In this document: in pieces, positions 6,914 to 13,730 of the stretch
Layout of the letters: each line of letters begins with the position of its first letter
How positions within the stretch are numbered: position 1 is the stretch's first letter
Assembly: GCF_000716335.1 (NCBI RefSeq)
Contig: NZ_KL591041.1
Location: 21,720 to 36,368 of the forward strand
Reading direction: 5' to 3'
Source: Streptomyces sp. NRRL S-118
Lineage (GTDB): Bacteria; Actinomycetota; Actinomycetes; Streptomycetales; Streptomycetaceae
Length of the DNA: 14,649 nucleotides
The notes under the pieces: generated by a model
Database searches by the model: none
Told to the model about the DNA's origin: nothing
Seen by the model: only the letters and a program-made list of their open reading frames with translations
Position numbers and translations under genes: made by a program

Positions 6914-7500
6914 TTATTCCGTGCCATGATCACGGCCGTCTGTGGTCGTTCGCCGGGGCTTCGTTCCCTTCTTGTGGTGTGCGGGTCGGGTGTAGGACTC
7001 CCCGGTGGCGAGCACGCGTCCAACGGCGTAGCGGGTGGCGGGCCGCTGGTTCTTCGAGCCATGGGGGCGGCCAGGGCCGGGTCGGGTGGGTTTCGGTGCA
7101 CGGGCCGGCGTGCCCGTCTTCGCGTGCAGGTTCCTGAACCCCCGGCGGACCCGGGCCGGGGTGAGCCTGTTCGGTTCCGCTGGCCGTTCCCACGGCCGGC
7201 GGAGATCTGCGGTGAGCGGACGGGCGAGGCGGAGTTGTGCGTGGGCGGCCAGGACGAGCCAGGTCCAGCGATCGGCCGCGGCAGAGTCACGGAGCCTGAG
7301 CCGGGTCCAGCCGAGGGTCTGCTTGAGCAGGCGGAAGGTGTGCCCGACCACCACAGCCAGACCGGCTTGTTGACCCCGCCGCTGGGCAGCTTCGCCTCGG
7401 TTAGCCTGATCACGGTGCCCTCGATGATGGCAACGGCCCGTCGTGGTTCCCCCACGCGGCCCTGCGGGTCAGACGGGGGTGGAGCCGGTCCCATCTCCGT
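6914..7500 (-). pseudogene. Insertion-sequence transposase remnant, C-terminal half, three frames
   Basis: Fragments of one DDE-type transposase, of a kind common in Streptomyces, appear in order on the minus strand: WDRLHPRLTRRAAWGNHDGP (from 7493), then IIEGTVIRLTEAKLPSGGVN and KPVWLWWSG after a one-base shift near 7430, then HTFRLLKQTLGW and RDSAAADRWTWLVLAAHAQL after a break near 7354, running on to PARAPKPTRPGPGRPHGS and the stop at 6914. At 7354 about 20 residues that normally separate KPVWLWWSG from the HTFR block are missing, so this is a small internal deletion. The N-terminal half is absent. The element cannot transpose on its own. No terminal inverted repeats were recognised. Confidence 0.75.
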
Positions 7501-7583
7501 CGTCGTCGAGGTGACGGCCGTATCTCCTCCATGACCGGCCGGAACATCTCCGCGAAGACCGGCTCGAACACGGGGCTGACAGA

Positions 7584-7628
7584 TCACGCAGTCGCCGTAC
7601 CGCGGGCCGGCTTCTTGCGCTCACTCAT
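7584..7628 (-). other. Short start-like frame joined to the transposase remnant
   Basis: ATG at 7628 gives MSERKKPARGTATA and a TGA. The same frame continues past the stop as VFEPVFAEMFRPVMEEI and then meets the transposase remnant near 7500. This resembles the 5' end of another gene fused to the element, or a degenerate element start. No family recognised. Confidence 0.2.
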
Positions 7629-7704
7629 GGCCCAAGCATCCCCGACGCTCACGCCACCCGACAGCGACTTTCCCCTGCACTCCCCCGTGCCGCCGGTCCC
7701 TTGC

Positions 7705-7910
7705 TTGGCTGGGCCGAAACCTGCGCACAAAGACCGGCTCCCCGGCTGGTGCACCGAAACCTTCCCCGCCCGGGTCAGGGCCGGCCACCAGGATCGAAAA
7801 ACCAGCGATCGGCACCCCGCCACGACGTCGGTCGGGTCCTCGCCACCGGCGAGGCATACACCCGGCCAGCCCACCACAAGGTCGGCACCAAACCCCGCCG
7901 CGGCGCCTGA
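7705..7910 (+). pseudogene. Second transposase C-terminal remnant, opposite orientation
   Basis: The plus strand carries the same C-terminal tail as the remnant at 6914-7500 but in a diverged copy: GRNLRTKTGSPAGAPKPSPP (7712 onward), then after a frameshift near 7780 GRPPGSKNQRSAPRHDVGRV and LATGEAYTRPAHHKVGTKPR to the TGA at 7910. Compared with the first copy (ATGESYTRPAHHKKGTKPRR), the two are clearly related yet too different to be a recent duplication, so two separate insertions of related elements are likely. Only about 65 C-terminal codons remain. Confidence 0.7.
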
Positions 7911-7959
7911 ACCTCCGCCCGCACGAGCCTCCAGGAACCCCACGAGGTTGGATAGCTCC

Positions 7960-8271
7960 ATGGTGCGACGAGAGCGTTTGACGAAGAGACGGCCTTTCTT
8001 CGGCATGCCGAGAGACATCGTCCTGCCGGCGACGCCGGAAGGCTGGCGCCACAGTGTTTGCACCGAGGAAGGCGGGATGCTCTGCGGACGCCTTGCCGAC
8101 GTGGCGGCCAACACCGACCCAGCCGAGGCACAGGCCGCCGTGGCTGCCATGGTGGTGGGACTCGCACACGACTTCCACGAAGCTGACGTCGATGTGACCT
8201 GGGATCCACCCCGGGAACCCGGGTCCTGGACAGCTCAGGTCACCGTTGCCACGACCCCACCGAGCGCCTGA
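7960..8271 (+). CDS. Small hypothetical protein
   Basis: This is a 103-residue acidic frame with strong codon bias. From MPRDIVLPATPEGWRHSV onward it has good amphipathic character (DPAEAQAAVAAMVVGLAHDF) and ends with DVTWDPPREPGSWTAQVTV. I do not recognise a named domain. No Cys pair, membrane segment or signal peptide is evident. The start is uncertain: ATG 7960 has only weak GGAT upstream, and ATG 8005 would give an 88-residue protein that begins at the better-looking part. The ATG at 8005 sits inside a 12-bp palindrome (TCGGCATGCCGA). Its stop is 16 bp from the end of the converging membrane-protein gene. Confidence 0.55.
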   Translation: MVRRERLTKRRPFFGMPRDIVLPATPEGWRHSVCTEEGGMLCGRLADVAANTDPAEAQAAVAAMVVGLAHDFHEADVDVTWDPPREPGSWTAQVTVATTPPSA

Positions 8272-8286
8272 AGTTGAACGACAAGC

Positions 8287-8772
8287 TTACCGACGAGGTT
8301 GTGGCGCGCCGGGCGTCGGGGAGGGTGGGGCGGGGGCCGACGACGTGGTCTGGTCCACCGTCGGCCGGGTCGCACCGCGCACCTGCCGGTCCAGCCGACG
8401 CCTTTCCGACCGGGGGTAGCGCTGCCTGTACTCCAGCGAGCCCCACCGGACTCCTCGCCAGAGCCGGTAGCAGCCCCGGGCCAACGGTTCAGCGACAAGC
8501 ACGAGCACCCCGGTGACGGTGACGTAGAACGACGACCTCGCCAATTCTGACGCCGGTCCGGGGTGAGCCGTCCCGGTCCACGCGAGGATCCGCATCTGCT
8601 GCACCAACAGCAACGCGCACGTCACCGACCAGATCAGACTGGCGACGACGTTGGCACGTGTCCGCCGACGCAGTTCATCACGCTGCTCTCGCAGCCGGAC
8701 GAGGGATTCCGGTGACGGTTCGGTGCCTAGGCGCCACTGGTCGAGCAAGAGCGCCTTGGCCTCGGTCACCAT
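8287..8772 (-). CDS. Small two-TM membrane protein of unknown function
   Basis: A 161-residue product from ATG 8772. An N-terminal soluble stretch (residues 1-40, with charged RLREQRDELRRRTR likely helical) is followed by two hydrophobic segments, about 43-61 (VVASLIWSVTCALLLVQQM) and 82-97 (FYVTVTGVLVLVAEPL), and a basic C-terminal tail rich in Arg and Pro. No catalytic motif is visible, and no family name is assigned. It lies 59 bp downstream of the DsbA-like lipoprotein gene on the same strand, so the two may be co-transcribed. The start is supported by position more than by a ribosome binding site, which is weak. Confidence 0.6.
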   Translation of the reverse strand: MVTEAKALLLDQWRLGTEPSPESLVRLREQRDELRRRTRANVVASLIWSVTCALLLVQQMRILAWTGTAHPGPASELARSSFYVTVTGVLVLVAEPLARGCYRLWRGVRWGSLEYRQRYPRSERRRLDRQVRGATRPTVDQTTSSAPAPPSPTPGAPQPRR

Positions 8773-8831
8773 GCGGGGTTCTCGGGCTTCCGCTTCTGGA
8801 TGCGCGCCGCTTTGGCATCCGGCCGCCCGAT

Positions 8832-9659
8832 TCAGGACGCGGCGGCCTCGGCCGCCGCCTTCTCCTTGAGAGGTTGGTAGAGCGCCTCCCACGTAGCGGG
8901 GTGCTTGTGAAGGTCTGTCACCAGGAGGCGGAACACCGTCGCGTCGAAGTTGAAGCCGTACAGACCGCCGTCTATGTTGTGGCCGTTGACGACGATCGTG
9001 GGTGTGCCGGGGCCGATCGGATCGTCGCCGGTCTCCTGGTAGGCCTGCTGGGAGGCGGTGACGAACGAGCTGTACTTCGTCGTCCTGACAGCTAGGTCGA
9101 AGGCTTCACCGCGAAGCCCGGGAACCTTCTCGGCAAGCTTCAGCAGGCGCTCGGTGGTGAACCCGCTGCTGCTCTCGACGGCAGCCTGGTTCTCGAAGAG
9201 CACCGCGTGATACTCGACGAACTTCCCCTTCTCCAGTGCCGCCCGGAGCGCGTTCACGGCTCGCTTCGAGCCGTCGCCGCCGAGCCGGTCGTCCTTGAAG
9301 GAAGCAAAGGTGTACTCGGCTTTGATCTCCCCCATGAGGAGCAGTTTCTGGAGTGCTTCGGCGCCCGTGCGCTCGTACTCCTCGACGACGGGGCAGCGCG
9401 GATCCTCATACACGTGCACCGTCGAGCGGGCCCCGGGATTCCCGACCACGATCGTCGTACCGTCCGGGGCTGCTCGTTCCGGCAGCCGCTCGGCGGACGC
9501 GTAGAGGGCCGTCTCGGTCCCTGCCGCCGGGCGGGCGTCGCCCGGCGGCTGCGCGTTCGGCGTGACATCCGCCGCCTGGGACCGGCGCGGTGCACATCCC
9601 ACGAAGGCTCCTATGAGACTTAGCGCGCTGGCCGCCCAGACCCCTCTGCTGATCTTCAT
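8832..9659 (-). CDS. DsbA-like thioredoxin-fold lipoprotein, CxxC incomplete
   Basis: A 275-residue exported protein. Residues 1-22 look like a lipoprotein signal (MKISRGVWAASALSLIGAFV then GC, lipobox-like with C22), giving a membrane-anchored extracellular protein. The mature part has a thioredoxin/DsbA fold: beta strand STVHVYEDPRCPVV, an inserted helical domain (about residues 95-210) and the cis-proline loop GTPTIVVNG (T219-P220). The active site reads C89-P-V-V: the second Cys of CxxC is replaced by Val. A disulfide oxidase cycle of the usual kind is therefore unlikely; a monothiol or binding role is possible. ATG 9659 is preceded by GGAG about 10 bases upstream. The frame is intact and its upstream neighbour is a decayed DUF262 stub. 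Confidence 0.82.
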   Translation of the reverse strand: MKISRGVWAASALSLIGAFVGCAPRRSQAADVTPNAQPPGDARPAAGTETALYASAERLPERAAPDGTTIVVGNPGARSTVHVYEDPRCPVVEEYERTGAEALQKLLLMGEIKAEYTFASFKDDRLGGDGSKRAVNALRAALEKGKFVEYHAVLFENQAAVESSSGFTTERLLKLAEKVPGLRGEAFDLAVRTTKYSSFVTASQQAYQETGDDPIGPGTPTIVVNGHNIDGGLYGFNFDATVFRLLVTDLHKHPATWEALYQPLKEKAAAEAAAS

Positions 9660-9783
9660 CAGACCCCCGCTCCCTCCCCTGTGAACGGAGGGACTCTACG
9701 CGTCCCGTAAGGCAGTCGCACCACAGATTCGGCAACGGCAGAACACCGCTGAGCAGCCCGGAACGACGGCCCCACGGTGCGCC

Positions 9784-10029
9784 ACCGGTGTCGGACGGGC
9801 CGGTGCTGTCGTCGGCTCGCCACGCGCGCGTGCCGCGGTCGGCCAGCATCACCATGCCGGTGGATACCCCGGTCAGCCATGACTCGATCAGGTTCATACG
9901 CTGCTCGTCGTCCCACACGCTGCGGCGCTGATACGGCGGCATCAGGTCGATAGCACCCTCTGCGGCCAAGCAGGCAAGTTCGGCCGCGCGGCAGGAGGTG
10001 GGCTCCAAGTCGGTGTGCTGGAGCGGATT
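9784..10029 (-). pseudogene. DUF262 (GmrSD N-terminal-like) fragment
   Basis: About 82 residues match the conserved start of DUF262 proteins, the ParB/sulfiredoxin-like nuclease-associated domain found in GmrSD type IV restriction enzymes and relatives. The key block is IDLMPPYQRRSVWDDEQRMN, followed by LIESWLTGVSTGMVMLADRG and TRAWRADDSTGPSD. The (P)PYQR-x-x-VW motif is diagnostic. The following D-G-Q-Q/R-R segment and all downstream domains are missing: similarity ends at about 9784 and the frame runs into unrelated sequence. No start with a ribosome binding site is visible; a GTG at 10057 in another frame may mark the old start. Non-functional. Confidence 0.65.
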
Positions 10030-10214
10030 CTTCGTCCGACGGCTCAATGTGCGGCACCGGGAGAGCGGCGAACGGCCCGAGCGCGCTGCCGCCGTGCAGC
10101 TGCCGTTGGGCGAAACGGCCAGGGCGCGGTGCCTACCGGACACATCTTTCACCCGACGCCCATACGACGCCAGGCCGACGGACAAAACGACGGCATGGGC
10201 GAGGCGCCACCGCC

Positions 10215-10585
10215 GGTGCCGAACAGGACCTCGGCGACCCTGATGAGTGCGGGACCGGCCGGGGAGGCAACCGCGGCTGCGTACTCGTGGACGCTGACGC
10301 GGCCGTCGCCGTCCGTATCGAGGACCGACCGGAGTTCGCGCCACCAGCCGGCTTTAGGTGTTGTAGAGCCTGGTCTCCTCGTGTTCGTCCGGACCGAGAC
10401 GGCTGGAGAGCTCGCGGGCCATGGCTGCGAGATCGGGCCACTCCAGATATCCGTCACCGGTCTGGTCCGGGACCTCGGCGAAGAACTCCTGCGAGCTGCG
10501 CTGCGTCCCCACATCCCCACCGGGTCGCGGTTCCGGGGGGAGCGGGGTGAGGAGCCGGAAGAGGGCGCCGGCCCGTTTCATCTGC
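10215..10585 (-). pseudogene. EF-hand calcium-binding protein, frameshifted and truncated
   Basis: Two calcium-binding loops are present: DQTGDGYLEWPD (10467-10432; Thr at position 3 and Asp at 12, near-canonical) and DTDGDGRVSVHE (10319-10284, canonical). They lie in different frames. The first frame ends RLYNT-TAA at 10354; removing one base there joins it to KAGWWRELRSVL and the second loop, as in Streptomyces four-EF-hand proteins of the calerythrin/CabA kind. The C-terminal side stops at IRVAEVLFGT (about 10215), where a third or fourth loop would be expected. The N-terminus is also unclear. The likely role of the ancestor was cytoplasmic Ca2+ buffering or sensing. Confidence 0.65.
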
Positions 10586-10670
10586 TCGTGCAGGACGGTG
10601 ACGGTGCGGGCGCAGGGAGCTGCGCAGCCGGTCCTTGACGCACCGCCGCCCCCTCGCCGCCGGACGCCGG

Positions 10671-11738
10671 TCAGTACGCGGTGGGCCAGCCGCCGCTCCA
10701 CTTCAGCAGGTTGATCCCGAGCTTGGGAGCACCGTTGTCCCTGCCGTCGTAGTAGTGGTAGACGAGCAGGTCCTTGCCGCCGTCGCGCATGATGTCCTGC
10801 CCGCCGGGACCGATCACGGATCCGTGTGACGCCATGACCACGGTGCCACCGTCACGGTTCATCGCGACGCCCTTGCGGTCGTAGTAGGGCCCGGTGGGCT
10901 TGGTGGCCCGGCCGACCTTGATCTTGTACGTGGAGGTGGTACCGCTGCAGCAGGTGTCGTACGAGGCGAAGAGGTAGTAGTACCCGTTCCGCTTGACCAC
11001 GGTCGGGCCCTCGACCGCCCTCGGAGCCTTGGAGCGCGAGGCCAGCGAGTGGCGGGTGGTGTCCCCCGCGTACTGCTTGCCGGTCCGCGGGTCGAGGCGG
11101 ATCATCTTGATCCCGCTCCAGTGGGAGCCGAAGGCCAGCCACCAGGTGCCGTCGTCATCGACGAGCAGGTCGGGGTCGATGGCGTTGTAGTCGCTGCCGG
11201 CCGTGGAGGAGTGGACGATGCCCTGGTCCTTCCAGCTGCCCGGCTTGCCGGTCGTGGAGGTGGCCAGGCCGATGGCCGAGGTGTTGGAATGGAATGCGGA
11301 GACGGAGTAGTACATCAGGTACCGGCCCCCGTGATAGGAGAGGTCGGGTGCCCACGGGTCGTTCTCGGCCGAGTAGCGCGACCACCAACGGGGCGGCGTG
11401 GAGAAGGCGTTGCCGTTACGGCTGAAGGCCACGCGGTCGGTGGAGGTACGGACCTCCAGGTGACCGTGGGTGGAATGAAGCAGGTAGCGCCCGTCGGGCG
11501 CGCGGAACATGGTCGGGTCGTGGACGACGACGTCGCCGGTGACCTTCCCGGGGCCGGGGTAGGCGGACGCGCTCGACTGCACCGCCGCGGCCTTGGGCTG
11601 CGTGTCCTCTCCGAACGCCCCGAAAGCGGTGCCGTAGGCCATGACCCCTGCGGCGGCCAGCGCCAGAGGGATCCCTGACAGCAGGGCCGTCTTCTTTCTG
11701 CGGTGCCGCGCCTTGCTGCGGCCGTGCAGCTCTGTCAT
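10671..11738 (-). CDS. GH43 arabinan endo-1,5-alpha-L-arabinosidase, secreted
   Basis: The 355-residue product hydrolyses arabinan side chains of pectin. The ATG at 11738 has GGGAG eight bases upstream. The signal peptide spans about residues 1-41: basic RSKARHRRKK, then a hydrophobic core (SGIPLALAAAGVMAYGTAFG). The five-bladed beta-propeller catalytic domain carries the GH43 residues: D74 (VVHDPTMF, general base), the acidic IDPD motif at 187-190 (YNAIDPDLLVDDDGTWW) and E243 (AVEGPTVV, general acid). ENDPWAPDLSY, FGSHWSGI, ASYDTCCSG and the end GINLLKWSGGWP fit GH43 arabinanases closely. No carbohydrate-binding module is attached. It lies downstream of a pectinesterase pseudogene with a related signal peptide and shares an upstream CGGCAAC element with it. 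The frame is intact. Confidence 0.93.
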   Translation of the reverse strand: MTELHGRSKARHRRKKTALLSGIPLALAAAGVMAYGTAFGAFGEDTQPKAAAVQSSASAYPGPGKVTGDVVVHDPTMFRAPDGRYLLHSTHGHLEVRTSTDRVAFSRNGNAFSTPPRWWSRYSAENDPWAPDLSYHGGRYLMYYSVSAFHSNTSAIGLATSTTGKPGSWKDQGIVHSSTAGSDYNAIDPDLLVDDDGTWWLAFGSHWSGIKMIRLDPRTGKQYAGDTTRHSLASRSKAPRAVEGPTVVKRNGYYYLFASYDTCCSGTTSTYKIKVGRATKPTGPYYDRKGVAMNRDGGTVVMASHGSVIGPGGQDIMRDGGKDLLVYHYYDGRDNGAPKLGINLLKWSGGWPTAY

Positions 11739-11773
11739 GCGGTGTTCTCCCGAGCTGTGCGTACGTGGGGGCC

Positions 11774-11790
11774 GCCCGTGAGGAACGGGC
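11774..11790. promoter_or_regulatory. Leader hairpin upstream of the arabinanase
   Basis: GCCCGT (11774-11779) and ACGGGC (11785-11790) form a perfect 6-bp stem with a 5-base loop, between the repeated CGGCAAC element and the ribosome binding site. It lacks a U-tract, so it is more likely an mRNA leader structure than a terminator. Confidence 0.35.
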
Positions 11791-11800
11791 TGCTCAATAG

Positions 11801-11828
11801 TTGCCGCAGAATCGGCAATGGTTGCCGT
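11801..11828 (-). promoter_or_regulatory. Candidate operator of the arabinanase: CGGCAAC pair
   Basis: On the gene's strand CGGCAAC occurs twice with a 21-bp period (14-base spacer), about 60-90 bp upstream of the start. A reverse TTGCCG lies between them, making TTGCCG-N6-CGGCAA dyad symmetry at 11801-11818. A comparable pair with a 22-bp period occurs upstream of the pectinesterase pseudogene. Confidence 0.45.
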
Positions 11829-11958
11829 CCCGTCGACATGCCTGCCTCCAGCCGCTGCCCCGGGCACAGGGAAACGGCCGGTCCCCGGCTGCCCGGCGCG
11901 CACCTCCTGCCGGTTGGGGGTGATCAGAGCCGTCCGGAGCGGACGGTCTGCCACCCTC

Positions 11959-11995
11959 GGGGCCGGTCGGTACTCTTCGGGCCGGCACCCGGGCC
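11959..11995. repeat. 37-bp direct repeat, copy 1
   Basis: It matches 12850-12886 at 35 of 37 positions in the same orientation. In copy 2 the sequence encodes GPGAGPKSTDRP near the pectinesterase C-terminus; copy 1 would read the same residues on the minus strand but has no gene around it. Confidence 0.7.
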
Positions 11996-12798
11996 CAGGT
12001 GCGGTGGCGGCCGTTTGGCGGCGGTAGTTGCCGTGTGGTCGCCCCGGTCCCGGAAGGGGTGGCTGCGGCTGTCACGACGGCCGTACGGCCGAAGGGCCGT
12101 GGGCCTCACGGTGCGGCCCGCGGATGGCTCACTGTGACGAGGGTGCCTCCCTCGGAGCAGTGGCGGGCTGTCGATCACCGTCTGGCGCCGGACTCGGCCT
12201 CGTCGGCGCAGCATGGCCGGCTGCCTCGTTCCGCACGCATTCGCATTCGCAGGCGGGAACAGCACGCCGCACCCCGGCAGCAGCACGACGGCGGCACAGT
12301 GGCTGCGGGACGGGTGGGGTGGACAGGCTGACGCTGGCGGTGCCCGGGCAACGTACGGGCGGGCAACACGGCGCTGGCATCCGAGCCCCCGGGGTACGCG
12401 GGGGAGCCGGGTGCGGCGGGCGACGGCGGCAGCAGGGCACGGTCCGGCAAGCGCTGGCTGGAACACGGCAACGGCGCGGCGGCGGGCCGGCGACGCGACA
12501 CGGCCGTGGCACCGCGGATGCATGCCGCACGCCGCCCTGCCGGCAGGGCGGCGGCACGCGTGCGGAGGGAGGACGCCCCGACGGCACCCGGGACACGTGA
12601 CGGACGGCGGCGGCCGAACGGGCGGCGGGGCGGCGGCGAGAGGGCTGATGCATCCGAAGGGGGACGCCGGCAGTTTCCACGGTGTCAACAGCGGCAGGCG
12701 TGGCGGGGCGGGGCTCCGACGGCGGTCGGGCGGCGGACTTCCCGGCAGGCCCGGGAGCTACGCGGGTTCGTACCTCCCGGGCCTCTTTCTCCCAGCGC

Positions 12799-13730
12799 TT
12801 ACGGGGTCCACTTGCCCAGCCAGTCGGAGACCTCCTGGGATGCGGCCTGGGGGCCGGTCGGTGCTCTTCGGGCCGGCCCCCGGGCCGGTGTTCATGTATT
12901 CGGCGAAGCGGTCGCCCTTCCAGGAGAAGCCGCCCATGTCGGTCCAGGGTGTGCGCTTGATCGCGGCGCTGAGCCTGGAATCGCGGACGGTGGCCTGGGG
13001 GTCGGCCGCCTTGTCGCCGCCGGGGGGCCAGTTGCGGCCGAGGTGGAAGGAGGACGCGGTCACGTCACCCTTGATGGTGAAGCGGTTGATGAGGATGCCC
13101 TAGCGGCCCGCCTGGGTGCTCGGGGCGGTGATGTAGCCGGCCGACGTGCCATTCCAGCGCTTCTTGAGAATGATGACGGACCGGTCGATCACAGCGGTCG
13201 CACGGCCGAAGATGAAGTCGACATTGCCGACGATGGAGGACTTGGTGACGTAGACGCGGCCGGGCTTGTCCTTCGCCGCGGTCTCCAGCTCCAGGGTGTC
13301 CTGGTCGCCGGTGACGATGACGCTGTCCAGGACGATCTTGTCCGCGGTCGTGAGCAGGGCGACCGCCTGGTGGTCCTTGAAGGACTGGTTCGCTGCCTCG
13401 TCGAAGTCGTTGGAGACGGTGAGGTTGCGGAGTCGGGAGTCGTCCGACCGGAGGGCGACGGTGGCGCTGCCCGGAGTGCCGTACGGGCCCGAACCGTCCG
13501 GCTTGAGCATGCCGACCGCGTTGCCGTGCACGATGACGGTGTCCTTGCGGCTCGTGCCCATGCCCTGGATGGTGACGTGCGGCTTGTTCACCGTTTTCCT
13601 TTTCGCCCGGTCCCAGCCCGAACACGGATCCCTACGCCAGAACCCCGGAAGCGGCCAGCACCAGCGGCACGCCGGTCGTCAGGGCCTCTCGGCGCCGGCG
13701 GTGACGGGGCGCGCTACGGATCGAACTCAT
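12799..13730 (-). pseudogene. Pectinesterase (pectin methylesterase, CE8) pseudogene
   Basis: The ancestor was a secreted enzyme removing methyl esters from pectin. ATG 13730 starts a signal peptide (APRHRRRREALTTGVPLVLA) that hits an amber codon at 13634-13632, where the related arabinanase has Tyr. About 90-100 residues of the usual N-terminal repeat (beta-helix start) are missing before NKPHVTIQG at 13591, which is in another frame. The core keeps HQAVALL, GDQDTLEL and the catalytic VDFIFGRATA. A second in-frame amber at 13102-13100 precedes GILINRFTIKG. The Arg motif reads LGRNW instead of LGRPW. TDMGGFSWKGDRFAEYMNTG follows, then one extra C in a C5 run shifts the frame; removing it restores QEVSDWLGKWTP and the TAA at 12799. 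Four separate lesions make it inactive. Confidence 0.85.
12850..12886. repeat. 37-bp direct repeat, copy 2 (within the pectinesterase pseudogene)
   Basis: Direct-repeat partner of 11959-11995, 891 bp away, with two mismatches. It lies inside the last 35 codons of the pectinesterase pseudogene and includes the C-run at which that gene is frameshifted. Confidence 0.7.

Larger units (their letters stand above)
11739..12798. other. Long non-coding, extremely GC-rich spacer
   Basis: About 1.06 kb between the arabinanase start and the pectinesterase end. Open frames exist on both strands but are low-complexity Arg/Pro/Ala/Gly sequences typical of GC-rich non-coding DNA. It contains the arabinanase regulatory elements (11774-11828) and one arm of a 37-bp repeat (11959-11995). 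I see no gene; a lost gene is possible. Confidence 0.55.

Noticed and set aside
10047..10638. Plus-strand open frames over the EF-hand and DUF262 remnants
   Set aside because: Antisense to recognisable minus-strand domains and without any motif of their own.
13100..13634. Two amber codons in the pectinesterase as a sign of stop-codon recoding
   Set aside because: The gene also has a missing N-terminal block and frameshifts, so ordinary pseudogene decay explains the TAG codons; no other gene here uses internal TAG.
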